DNA from: Ypsolopha sequella
Lineage: Eukaryota; Arthropoda; Insecta; Lepidoptera; Ypsolophidae
Length of the DNA stretch: 64,000 nucleotides
Direction: 5' to 3'
Assembly: GCA_934047225.1 (NCBI GenBank)
Contig: OW203989.1
Span: forward strand, 16,963,977 to 17,027,976
The notes below the pieces were generated by a model. The model saw nothing but the letters and a program-made list of their open reading frames with translations. It ran no database searches and was not told the origin of the DNA. The stretch's first letter is position 1. Each line of letters opens with the position of its first letter. A program made the translations under genes and the position numbers. Positions 53,949 to 64,000 of the stretch are shown piece after piece.

Positions 53949-56900
53949 TCACCGCCACTCGATGGCTGTCACCGTGGTGCTCGGCTGACCCGCCGCGCCT
54001 GCCGCTGTAACACCAATAATCTATTGTTTTTTCGTTCTTCTTCTTTAACTAGATGTGAACCCGGCTTCGCCCAGATGGTAACCAAGAACTTGATAACCAG
54101 ATTGGAGTGCTTAACTCTATAGAAAGCCACACGCCTAAAAAAGTGACCTTTATGCCGCAATGACTCATGAACATTTTGTTTTCACACCACCTGCTCGACA
54201 ATGTCCAATTACATATCATGCAACCTCAACGTAAAGTAACGCATCTCAAGGGATATAAAGTTTTATGAAAATCCCTTGGGATTAAAGTGATTTAAATTTG
54301 GAACGTCAAATTCGTGTGGAAACTCGTGGAAAACAAATGGCCATATGGGATTGTAAAGAGGTTTGTTCGAAAATCGAACTGGCCACCATAAGCAGAATTC
54401 AACAAAAAGAAAAAAAGCGTTTACAAAGAATGTGAAACAAATGACGGTGTTTGGTGCTGTGATTGCCAGTGAATTTTATTGAATTATTAATGTTGATAAA
54501 AAATTTCGAGCTTTTTATTGTCTCGCAGAAGGTGTGAAAAGTAGAGTATGCTCCTCTGGAATAGAGCCTGTCTTTGTCTTGGGCAGCTTGAACCCCTCAC
54601 TTTACTCAGGACTGTATATAAGAGTCCCTCGTTACTCTCAGGGTTCAATATGCCGCCCATGACGTAAGACACTGCTTTATTCCCTTAGTGCATAATCTAC
54701 TATTTCATCACACCTATTCGAAAAATGACAATTTGCTTTAGAGGATAGCGGGAGCCAAAGTAAATTTTATTCCCATGGGAGTTTGCTCTTTCTCTCTTCT
54801 GATTGGTCCGCGTTCGTGCTTCTGATAGATTAGCGTCATTTAACACAAAGAGGTCGAACGCATCATCTATGAAAAAGTTACTGGCCGGTAAGAGGCAAAT
54901 GACAGTTTTTTTTCGTATATTTTTCTCAGATATTTCTCGTCACTGTTATTGCAAATAATAATTAGTGATAGTAATAATATATTAACTCCTGAAAACATAT
55001 TAAATGATGCAGCTAATGTGGTGCAACAATTATTACCACAAAATACCAGGCATTCGTAGCTTTTTCTTTTTCTCATGTGATGAAAAATAGTGTGTATCAC
55101 TCGGGCTCAAGTAATATTTTGTTCTCGGGCGGCATATATTGAATTCCTCGCTAAGCCCAGAATCCTTCAAACTAACGCCCTCGACGAACAAAATATTACT
55201 TGGGCCCATTGTAACACAAATAACTATTATTCCACGGCATCGATGACTATTTACTCTTGAGAGGTAAAGAATTTGAATGTATTTTTTTTTTGGCGTGGCC
55301 TTGCTATGAAGTAAGCGCTCCAGTATGGTTACAAAACATGTGTGTTTAACGGTTCCATCGATTCCCACACATCACACCAAACAAAGTTTTAAAAAGCACT
55401 ATAATGGCATTTGTTTGTTGTGAAAAAACGGTGGTTTGCATCGTAATTACTTGATTATACCATATACTAAGTATTACTACGTATAGACTACCAGTTATGG
55501 TGTCCCAACTTGACACTTACCTAATAAACTCTATGTATCTAACTAAAGGGTCTAATTCCCCTTTTTAAGACTTTTTTAAAATTTTTTTTTAGAGGAGATA
55601 CGCCATTTTAGGACATACTTTTCATTATTTTGGTATGTAAATGAACCATTATTTTTTTAATGATTTTTTTAAAGAATTGTCTGATGACCTTGTCACTTGA
55701 GAATTTTAGACATTATACTGATTGTGATGTGTGATTGCTTATAAAAAAGAGGTCTGTCTACTCATCTGTAATCTAGCTGTCAAATTAGTCTGAAGCAAAT
55801 TATTATAAATTTATCTTGATAGCAAAGGACACATTTCTTAACAGCCATTACTCAAGTGATGTCACACGATGGCAAATGGAAGTTGCAGTCTTTTCGTAAA
55901 AATATTCATCATCATGAGGTCATTGAGCAAAATCTTCAAAAATCGATGACGTAATATACGGACAGCCCCTAAAATTAAAAGTAGAGTAAAAATCTAAACA
56001 GGATTGTCGAGAAAATATATCAATCAGGAAGGAGAGGGGCACTGATTGCATAGTAACGTACTGGTTTCTGGTTCAGGGTTTTGTTCATGACGTCGAAGGG
56101 TGCGGTCGTTTGCTCCCGCCGGGTAGTTGCCGCGTTGGCCTCCTGTCAAAACACAAACAACGATGTAAGTTAGAATAATACTCGATACATCGGGACAATA
56201 AAATTTATGGATTATATTGTCTGAAACCTGTGGTCAACATTGCCTATTGTAGCACCTATAGGAGTTTTGTTACATGGGATACACTGTTATTTAATGTTCC
56301 AATGTTATATTTCCAATCATCCAGTGCACTTAACTTTGTGTTTTGTAAGCTTGCAACCGCCCAAATTAAAGATAATCTTTTGTCATATGCTGAGATAAAC
56401 ACTTTAAATTAATTAATTGGTATTTATTTTCGTAAGACAAAAATACACGTTCTTTACAACATGGCGGTTCGGTACCGAGAGAGCGAGAGATTGTATCCAA
56501 GAGCAGTCCAGATAGACAGCTATGCTACGTTCCGATATCACACTCTCCGCCACTATATAGGTAAACTAAGACAATCATAGAGACAAACTTAAATACTTAA
56601 CTATATCTAATTATTTGACAATTTATTATTGCTAAAAGTTTAGATGAGCCCTGGTACCTAAAATCTATTGCATTGTTTTTGAATGTGTGCGTTAACATAA
56701 TGCCGACGCGCGCATTCTTATGAGTGCGCAATCTGTCTACCTACGGTCAGCAATCTGATCAGACTACTAAAATCGTAAAAATTCAAAACTTTAAATGTAC
56801 TTAAGGCGTCCAACAATCACAGTGTTCAGATTAGCACTGATTCCAAATGTGTGAGCGTCACCCATTTAAAGGTGGAAAAATTTTGGTGCTGTCATACTAC

Positions 56901-59900
56901 GGTACGGGCTTATCTTTACTCTTGAAATCTTTGGGTAAATCTGGATGTGAGGAGCTCTTATTTATTTTAAAGTATTTAAAATATAATTTACTCTTCCACC
57001 GATTGATCGCACGTTCGAATTTGGTTCAAGTGTCGTTACCATTTTAAATCCCCCACATCAATGTAATATGTTACCCCTGGACATGATAATCGTTCCTATA
57101 ATCCAAGATTTATGTCCCCTTCTGTAGTCTCTAACCACAACTTTCTGTCCTAATTCTAACGTTGGTGTATCTCTGTTACCTTTATAATAAAAATATCAAA
57201 ATATCATTATGACTGCTATGCTACGTTCCGATATCACACTTTGAAACTTCACTGCGCTGTAATTAGAACAAAAATAGCTGCACACCAAGATGTGTCGTAA
57301 TTCCAATTTTTTCAAATTTTACTTTGTAATAGCACGTAATAGTGAAATTACTTCAAAGGGATCTATAGATCGTTACTACACATCTCCTCGTAATAACGTG
57401 CAACGGCGGACGTCAACCTTTTAGTCCAGAACATCTGCGAAGGGCTTCAGTACCGGACATCTCGCTGAAGCCTGGCCTATACCACACCTATACACACTGG
57501 CCCCGTCACCGCCGATTAATTAGGGCAATTCCGTTCCGCAGAGTGAAATCATACGGTGCGCGTACTCATTCATTCATTATTGTCAAGTAATAAATAATTT
57601 TACATTATTTCTTTTGTATTATTTCATTTCCTTATTTCATCGTCTTAAAAAAAATGATGATAATGAATAACTTTTTTCGTCTGTAATATTTTGTAAATTT
57701 ACAGTTTTTATTTAATCATGTTAAGTGTCGAATTTTTTATGATAAACTTATAAAAGGCCAAAACGAAAAAAATACATGATTGGTATGCTTTAATCCAGTC
57801 GAACACGTAGTCGTATGTGAACCCCTGCCGGTGGAACAGCGTGCGGAACAGTTGTCGCAGATGCGAGTAGTCCTACCGCTCCTCGAAGCGAGCTACTTGA
57901 CACATGTAGTACAGTGGACAGTCACTCACCGAACTTGAGCATGTTCCAGTCAAACACGTAGTCGTATGTGAACCCCTGCCGGTGGAACAGCGTGCGGAAC
58001 AGTTGTCGCAGATGCGAGTAGTCCTACCGCTCCTCGAAGCGAGCTACTTGACACATGTAGTACAGTGGACAGTCACTCACCGAACTTGAGCATGTTCCAG
58101 TCAAACACGTAGTCGTATGTGAACCCCTGCCGGTGGAACAGCGTGCGGAACAGTTGTCGCAGATGCGAGTAGTCCGGCCGCTCCTCGAAGCGAGCTACTT
58201 GACACATGTAGTACAGTGGACAGCCACTCACCGAACTTGAGCATGTTCCAGTCAAACACGTAGTCGTATGTGAACCCCTGCCGGTGGAACAGCGTGCGGA
58301 ACAGTTGTCGCAGGTGCGAGTAGTCCGGGCGCTCCTCTAAGCGAGCTACTTGACACATGTAGTACAGTGGACAGTCACTCACCGAACTTGAGCATGTTCC
58401 AGTCAAACACGTAGTCGTATGTGAACCCCTGCCGGTGGAACAGCGTGCGGAACAGTTGTCGCAGATGCGAGTAGTCCGGGCGCTCCTCTAAGCGAGCTAC
58501 TTGACACATGTAGTACAGTGGACAGTCACTCACCGAACTTGAGCATGTTCCAGTCAAACACGTAGTCGTATGTGAACCCCTGCCGGTGGAACAGCGTGCG
58601 GAACAGTTGTCGCAGATGCGAGTAGTCCGGCCGCTCCTCGAAGCGCAGCCGCCGGCAGTACTTCAGGTACAGTTGGAACTCGATCGGGTGGTTCTACAGC
58701 GAGATAATACGTTTCTCATAAGTAACATGCAGACAACTGCCTATATGAATGTCGTTTTGGCTTTGTTGGGAAGGGGTATTATAGCTGATCACCTGATCAG
58801 TTTTAAGAAAATGAACTTGACTTGTATCCTGAATTTATGGGTATTTATGTCCGGTTCAGCTCAACTCAAAGAAATAATGTATATTAGCAATGTACAGACG
58901 CTTTCAATTCAAGTTCCCTATTTCTTAACGATTTTATTTGTTATGACGCCACAATAACAACTGCCAATAGGTAGCCTATCATGCTGACGTCCGTAAATAT
59001 GACCATATCATTCAAGTTGGTAGTTTAATGGGTACAAAACGATATCGTATTTTACTACTGACTTATTTATCATATGTTAAACAGCATTATGAATGTTAAG
59101 ATGCCAGCACATTGATCAATTTTATACAGTTCTTACCACAATCGCATATGGCTTGAAATCTAACTACAATGTGTAACTTATGCTTGTATATAATTATGTG
59201 TACGACATTATCGACATGTTATAAGTATTATTACGTCATGGCTGGCCTATCTCAGAAAAGTCTAGGGCTGATTTCAGACTCAAAGTGAACCAGGCTGAGT
59301 AAATTCCATACTATCTGAATTTTGGTTAGATAGGCTTCACTAAACATTTAATTTTTAAAAACATTTAAGCTGATATTCAGAGTCCGAACTTGAATCGAAC
59401 TAAGAAGCCTAGTTATTTCCATACTATTTGACACTTGAGAGTGTTAAACTCGAGCTCAAAGGCAACTTACAAGTCTTAGGCAGTTGCGCGCCCGCATTGG
59501 CTTGTTCAGGCACATTATAATATGCAACTGTTAGTATTATCTTTAAACTTTTATCAGAAAACTACATTAATAATAATTATCATTAAGACTTGATACTTGC
59601 AGCGACTAGCGTTTTCGCTCTTTGGAAACCTTACAGAATGAATGACATAACAAACTCACTTTACAAAGTTCGTCGAAGGGCGTGGAAAGCTTCTTCTCGG
59701 ATATCCTCTCGTACTTCTGCCGCTTGGTGGCCGCTTTGAGCCCCTGCCACGGCAGACTGCCGCGGTTGAAGTACATGAGCACGTAGCCCAGTGACTCCAG
59801 GTCGTCGCGCCGCGATTGCTCGATGCCGAGATGCGTGTTGATCGACGCGTACCGGGCCGTGCCTGGAATACCATACGGGAAGCGGTGATCAAAATTATTG

Positions 59901-61850
59901 TAGTATACGGTATATTGTATGACGCCTGCGGGCTGTCCGCCAGTACGTTACCAGCCCCGCGGATCCTATTCCTAAAACAAAATTGATCTAACTTTTCAAG
60001 TAGGTCTTTCTTAGCATGTTAACTTAGTAGAGAAATTATAAAAACTACTTAGAAGAACCCGAATATCTTGTTTTACAAAATTTTCATTCACCTTCTAACA
60101 AACTTTTCGATAACACTGCTAAGGACACACTAAGGGGGGGAAATTGCCAAGTTCCATAGGCATTTTCATACTTTGAACTATGAAGAAAATCAATATCCTA
60201 AAAATGTTTTAGATTTTCAGATTAATATTATAAAAATCAAAACTTTCACATTTTAAATATGTATTTGTATGTTTATATTCAAACTTTCATTTATTTCAGG
60301 TATGGTATAGATTACCGCAGAATAGGCTATATGATAACATGTGCAGGCATACTAAAATAGTAGTTTATGCTACAAGGGCGAAAAGAAATAAATTACGAGG
60401 ACGATTTTAAACGTAACCAAGTAATTTATTGCTCTTACACCCGTGTATCATACTACGTTTTTCAATGCATAGTGTGAGGAAATAAAACAAATATAATCTT
60501 GTGAACTTTAAATTATGATTGCCTCAAAAGGACTGTATCAAGAGCCATTAAACAGTGGTAAAAAAAGTATAACATTTATGTTATGATACACAGGAAAGGT
60601 TGTAGATTAGCGAACTTCTCGTAATTAATAAAAAATAAATAAAGCCCTAGGGCAAAATAATCGACTTTACGTTCGGTTTTGATGCATAAAAAGAGGGCCT
60701 TTACGAGCACTTGCATTGAAAAACATATTATAATGCATGTAAGTATAGGTATTACAAAATCTAAGTTAAATTATAATGTACTGTCGGTCTATGAGGTCAG
60801 AACTATCAAGTGTTCTCAACGTCTCACTAGCTTCTTATCAATTCTCACAAAAACAAAAGATCTTAAAAGGTCCAAGCAGGTGAAGGTGACCAGATGATGA
60901 AGATAAGACAAGCATACAGAATTATGAAGCCTGAACAGATGGAAGAATTAAAATATATCTTTTTAATTCAGCAACAGTGTTTGCTAAATATTTTGTAGCT
61001 ATTACAGATATTCTATCTCATGAAGTTTTTACTTACTTTTTACTAAGGTTCGTAACCTCGGGAGCAGCACAAAACGCGCAACACACACGAAACGCGCTTA
61101 TCTGTACAAGTCACTACTACAACCATAGACAAACGGATTTCGTAAGATGGACTATCTGTAATTTACAACTATAAATGGAGCCAAAACAAAAGCAACTTTG
61201 AGTACCTAATACAACGTTTATAAAGGTACTTTTATTCACTACGCATAATAAAATTACTAATTATATGCATAATGTAGCCAATTGAGGTCCTCTAAAAAGG
61301 CGGCTTTGAATGAATCATCTTATGATTCCGTTCTTATGCAGTCTCCTTTGCACGCGTCAAATATCTCTTGACTCCATCCTACTTTCAAATCATTTTATGA
61401 TTCATCCAAGTCGGCCTTTTTAGATCCCCTGAAAGGCTTTAATTGTATTGCTGTCAATACTTAGATTTCTTCCCTTCATAATAGTCCTTAGGTGTTAAGA
61501 ACAGAAGCTAGATTACTTTGGAAAAATTTAAGTCTTGACAGCGCTAAAACTATGATTAAAACCTTCAGAATCTGCTTCAATAAATGAAAAAATATAAATA
61601 AAAGTACCTTTAAAAGTTGAGGTACTCAAACTTGCTTTTGCTTTGGCTCCATTTATTATATTATTTCGAGACTTACATTACAAATTATTAACTCTTTGTC
61701 ATCTTACCTGTCAAATTTTTGTTTTCTCTGTATGGAATATGCTGTAGTGTGCGTGGGTCTTTGTACTTTTTTGCTAATCCGAAATCTATTATGTACACTA
61801 AATTCCCTTTTTTACCTAGGCCCATTAAGAAGTTATCTGGCTTGATATCT
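53949..61850 (-). CDS. dco: Casein kinase 1 delta/epsilon (discs overgrown type), 3' exons only
   Basis: Five minus-strand exons were found: 61850-61708, 59862-59660, 58693-58534, 56142-56062 and 54004-53949. The first starts [17 protein letters not shown] and contains the catalytic-loop RDIKPDN and the DFG motif ([10 protein letters not shown]). The second has [20 protein letters not shown] and the segment to [15 protein letters not shown]. The third ends in [16 protein letters not shown], which marks the delta/epsilon type and excludes CK1 alpha and gamma. The last two give a short C-terminal tail ending TTVTAIEWR. Exon phases agree at every join. The N-terminal lobe lies beyond the right edge of the window. 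The enzyme is a Ser/Thr kinase of the clock (PERIOD), Hippo and Wnt pathways. The 58.7-kb exon has a tandem array of partial copies beside it. Confidence 0.9.
54010..56061. other. Kinase intron between the last two exons
   Basis: No host exon seen. It contains 'gatgtgaacccggcttcgcc' (54050-54075), a fragment of a common lepidopteran repeat, and the inverted partner of 4765-4945 at 55680-55860. The rest is AT-rich without recognised features. Confidence 0.45.
56637..56930. mobile_element. Uninterrupted copy of the MITE that hosts the 14-24 kb insertions
   Basis: It runs 'agtttagatgagccctgg', 'aaaatctattgcattg', 'gagtgcgcaatctgtc', 'cttaaggcgtcca', 'gcactgattccaaa' and 'tacgggcttatctttact' without a break. 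Ends are inverted with a few mismatches. It serves as the empty site for the solo LTR (between 'ggtacc' and 'taaaat') and for the THAP/YqaJ transposon (after 'ggcgtcca'). Located in a kinase intron. Followed by a scrap of the tRNA-derived foldback family at about 56936-56955. Confidence 0.8.
57794..58657 (-). repeat. Six-copy, 151-bp-period array of the 3' part of a kinase exon
   Basis: The landmark 'cgtagtcgtatgtgaaccc' occurs at about 57806, 57957, 58108, 58259, 58410 and 58561, exactly 151 bp apart. The rightmost belongs to the true exon (58534-58693). Each unit is about 121 bp of exon 3' end plus 30 bp of following intron, so units carry a GTGAGT splice donor; donors fall at 58533, 58382, 58231, 58080 and 57929. 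The leftmost unit is truncated and has none. No unit carries the true acceptor or the exon's first 36 bp. The two leftmost copies share an in-frame TAG (cggtaggac). Units are not a multiple of three, so read-through would break the frame. Confidence 0.93.
58694..59659. other. Kinase intron
   Basis: About 970 bp without recognised exon or repeat. Confidence 0.4.
60357..60724 (+). repeat. About 370-bp dispersed repeat, copy 2 (partner at 5506-5895)
   Basis: Same blocks in the same order as 5506-5895 (tagtagtttatgctac, cgaggacgattt, gtgtatcatactacg, agccctagggcaaaataatc, acgagcacttgcattgaaaaa). It lacks about 20 bp present in the other copy next to 'gatttaaaacacgagcg'. In a kinase intron. Confidence 0.7.
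61173..61657. mobile_element. Foldback with a second foldback nested inside, kinase intron
   Basis: Outer arms: 'aatggagccaaaacaaaagc' (61174) and 'gcttttgctttggctccatt' (to 61655), continuing as 'ttgagtacct' and 'aggtactcaa'. Inner element at about 61280-61440: 'caattgaggtcctctaaaaa' against 'tttttagatcccctgaaagg', and 'tgaatgaatcatcttatgatt' minus one base against 'aatcattttatgattcatcc'. A repeat related to 7310-7430 lies at 61490-61590. It ends about 50 bp before the exon at 61708. Confidence 0.75.
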
Positions 61851-61864
61851 CTGAAAAAGAAAAG

Positions 61865-62120
61865 AAACAATTTCCAGATTAAGTATTTTGTTAATTTAAT
61901 GATAAAGAGAGCTAATCCACAATATAATTTTTGAATAATAAACTTTAAAAAACCAAAACAATGTTTTTTGTATTTTAGCTAGTTTGCAGTCAAACAATTT
62001 CCAGATTAAGTATTTTGTTAATTTAATGATAAAGAGAGCTAATCCACAATATAATTTTTGAATAATAAACTTTAAAAAACCAAAACAATATTTTTATGTA
62101 TTTTAGCTAGTTTGCGGTCT
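61865..62120. repeat. Tandem duplication of about 127 bp upstream of a kinase exon
   Basis: The block starting 'aaacaatttccagattaag' and ending 'tattttagctagtttgc' is repeated at 61992, nearly identical (differences: an 'atgtttttt' run and a single a/g). It begins 15 bp from the acceptor of the exon at 61850 on the minus strand, so branch-point and polypyrimidine sequences may be duplicated. Confidence 0.9.
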
Positions 62121-62960
62121 GCTTGGAAAACGATTAATAATTAATGATTAAAACGTCAAACACATACTTTAAAGGTATGTTATTTATTATATGCGATACG
62201 ACTTTATTTTTTAAAATCGTGAAAGATTTATGTTTTAAAAGTATTGTGGCTATTTGTCATAAATGATAAAACTCAAATGAAGTGATCTTAAAACATAAGC
62301 TTGTGGATTAACTCTTTTCTTCACTGACAATAATTTTCTTAAAAGCTTAATTAAGTACCAAAAAATTGTTTCTTTGTGTAATATTTTATTTTTATTTTAT
62401 TTCATTGATTGGGAAACAAACAGTTTTCTTAACACCTAATACAAATAACAATAAATTTATCTTAAAACCATACAAGTTTCCACATAAACCTTGCAATTTA
62501 TGTGCCGTTATGAATAAGTTAAGAAAGTTCATCAATACAACCTATCGCCTGAGCACAAAAAATTAACTGCAATATCTTTTGATGTAACATGTTTGGCTTG
62601 AACAAAAGTTTTATTTTAATTGACAGACTATGAACAGGCAGCATAAATCTCACATGAATTTATAAAAAAGTCTACTCTAGCTGCATTTTGGCTTGTTTTA
62701 GCAATGCAGATATGCAAGTATGGTAGGTGACCACCGCCATTGTGTTTGTCGATGACTGTAAATTTTTAAAATGCTCTAAAAGTTAGGGTTAGTCTCATAA
62801 AGCCGTTTTTTGTAGCCACAACACATCTGGTAGCTGCCCTTAGTGCTTCATCTTAATTTTTTACTATATATATAAAAAGGGTATTGGCAAATCAACCAGA
62901 AAAGACAGGGCCTGAGAGGGCTGTCAAAAACAGGGCTTAACTAAAAACCCAAAAAATAAA
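62121..62960. other. Kinase intron or upstream DNA without recognised gene
   Basis: No exon coding the kinase N-terminal lobe was found. A diverged fragment of the 42980-44120 foldback family lies near 62790-62850. Confidence 0.4.
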
Positions 62961-62969
62961 CAACAAAAA

Positions 62970-63105
62970 AAATAACTTGTATGACTAGATTGATGGATGT
63001 AGAAGAGGCGAAAGAGGTGTGTCTGGATCGTAGCAGATGGAAATTTGTAGCCTCTACCTACCCCTCTGGGAGACAGGTGTAAGTATAGGTATGTATGTAT
63101 GTAAA
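62970..63105 (+). mobile_element. LINE 3' end (C-terminus of pol plus TATG tail)
   Basis: The plus frame reads MDVEEAKEVCLDRSRWKF and then VASTYPSGRQV and stop (63080-63082), the characteristic C-terminus of a lepidopteran LINE pol (RSRW...YPSG), followed by tatgtatgtatgt. 5'-truncated. Confidence 0.65.
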
Positions 63106-63866
63106 AAAAAAGCTCCTCCTCCTCAAACAACCTCCCAGACATTTTTATGTTGATGACCTCATACTGATATTAACAAGTTCAAACCAGTCTGACACTATGA
63201 TAGAGCTACAAGAAAATGGCAAATTTTACAAAAAATCTACTCCCCCCAAATGCAATGGTGCTCACATGCCAGGGGTACAAGTATGAATTTGCTATCGACT
63301 TGACTTCGGTTTGATAAATAAAAATGTAACACTTATTTATATGGGTTATCATTCAGATTCATGCACTACAGACTTGCATATTTATATTCCCAAAACAAGC
63401 AACAACGCAGCAAGACTAGGCTTTTAATGGTATAAAATGACGTGAGATTTATGCTGCCTGCTCTCACTCTATAAGACAGAATGAGCAAATGTCATATTTA
63501 GCGTTGCCTTAGTTTAAAATAAGAGGTTTTAATGGTAGCTAACAGTTACAGAATAAAAGTTATTTTGCTGAATCTTTTCCAACGAATCCATGTTATGACT
63601 TACTATTATGATCCACAGAATAAGTTAATGCCTAAATAAATTCGAATTAACTAACATTGTGGTCAGATTCATGAAAAATTTGTGATAAAATAGTCTTATT
63701 AATTGGTTGGCATAAAGTCTTTAATGAATTTGATTGAACTATTAGCAATTTTATTTCTAAATCTGTCTACAACATAAGAAGTTGTGGAAACTGAAATAAT
63801 TATAGCCCTCTATGGAACCTTATTACAGTATTGTTTATTGATAATACATACAAGTTGTGACACTCA

Positions 63867-64000
63867 CCCCCGGTTTCTGAAAGGCCAATCAAAGTTAACA
63901 GTAGATTAAAAAAACTTTAACCGCAAATAACGGTGAAAAAAAAGCATATATGAAGTCTGAATAGTGATGAATCAATAATTAACTTAGTAAATTTTTGATT
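63867..64000. mobile_element. MITE, second copy of 12592-12793, cut by window edge
   Basis: 'cccccggtttctgaaagg' onward is almost identical to 12592-12710, differing by a single base in the 'gtgaaaa.aaagcata' block. It diverges after 'aacttagta' or the remainder lies beyond the window. Confidence 0.8.

Noticed and set aside
57928..58557. Array units as alternative mutually exclusive kinase exons
   Set aside because: They lack the exon's 5' part and true acceptor, encode the same residues as the real exon, two contain a stop, and the unit length shifts the frame.
57794..58657. CRISPR-like regular spacing
   Set aside because: Units are contiguous exon-derived tandem copies without spacers, in an animal genome.
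63095..63286. Frame with YVDDL, like a reverse transcriptase core
   Set aside because: Only this five-residue match. The expected flanking motifs are missing and the frame starts in the TATG tail of a LINE.

Overview
The window reads as nuclear DNA of an insect, most likely a moth or butterfly (Lepidoptera). Genes are split by introns with GT-AG (once GC-AG) borders, the sequence is AT-rich, and many dispersed repeats have a lepidopteran look: 'accggtttcg' and 'ctttcgcattta' tails, the 'aagtgcgagtc ... gggttccgta' repeat, and 'ccctctgggagacaggtgt' LINE ends. No species can be named from the sequence alone.

Host genes. Three tandem plus-strand copies of a dicarbonyl/L-xylulose reductase-type short-chain dehydrogenase lie at 523-6416, 27112-30670 and 32652-49152. 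Each has five coding exons with matching boundaries (52 or 49, 253, 115, 203 and 112 nt), so they are a local duplication series. The third copy has drifted in its cofactor motifs and carries about 15 kb of mobile DNA in its introns. Between copies 1 and 2 lies a minus-strand single-exon gene (7919-9805) coding an unusual BTB-BACK-MATH protein. At the right edge, on the minus strand, is the 3' part of casein kinase 1 delta/epsilon (discs overgrown type), with five exons between 53949 and 61850; its 5' exons lie beyond the window. One of its exons has spawned a 151-bp-period array of partial copies in the next intron.

Mobile DNA. Between copies 1 and 2, a small repeat with a second copy at about 56.64-56.93 kb has been hit twice: by a probable solo LTR (14091-14767) and by a two-gene DNA transposon (14960-24576). 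That transposon has AT target duplications, about 63-bp terminal inverted repeats, a plus-strand SWIM zinc finger/YqaJ nuclease gene and a minus-strand THAP-DDE transposase gene. It was then hit by a 5.85-kb LINE (15844-21693), which sits inside the nuclease gene between 7-bp duplications. The second copy of the small repeat gives an empty site for both outer insertions, so the order of events can be read from the sequence.

The introns of reductase copy 3 hold a 2.87-kb foldback element (33306-36175), a hAT-type element with an 8-bp duplication (37038-37732), a PIF/Harbinger element with a dead transposase (39591-41270), a tRNA-derived foldback (41613-41806) and a 3.9-kb Mutator-like element with an intact FLYWCH-MULE transposase (42368-46301). 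The Mutator-like element itself contains another foldback. Further short MITEs, palindromes, a BEL/Pao fragment and LINE tails fill the intergenic DNA.

No rRNA, convincing functional tRNA, CRISPR array or prokaryotic feature was seen. Coordinates of exons come from reading frame, splice consensus and agreement between paralogues. No database search was run.
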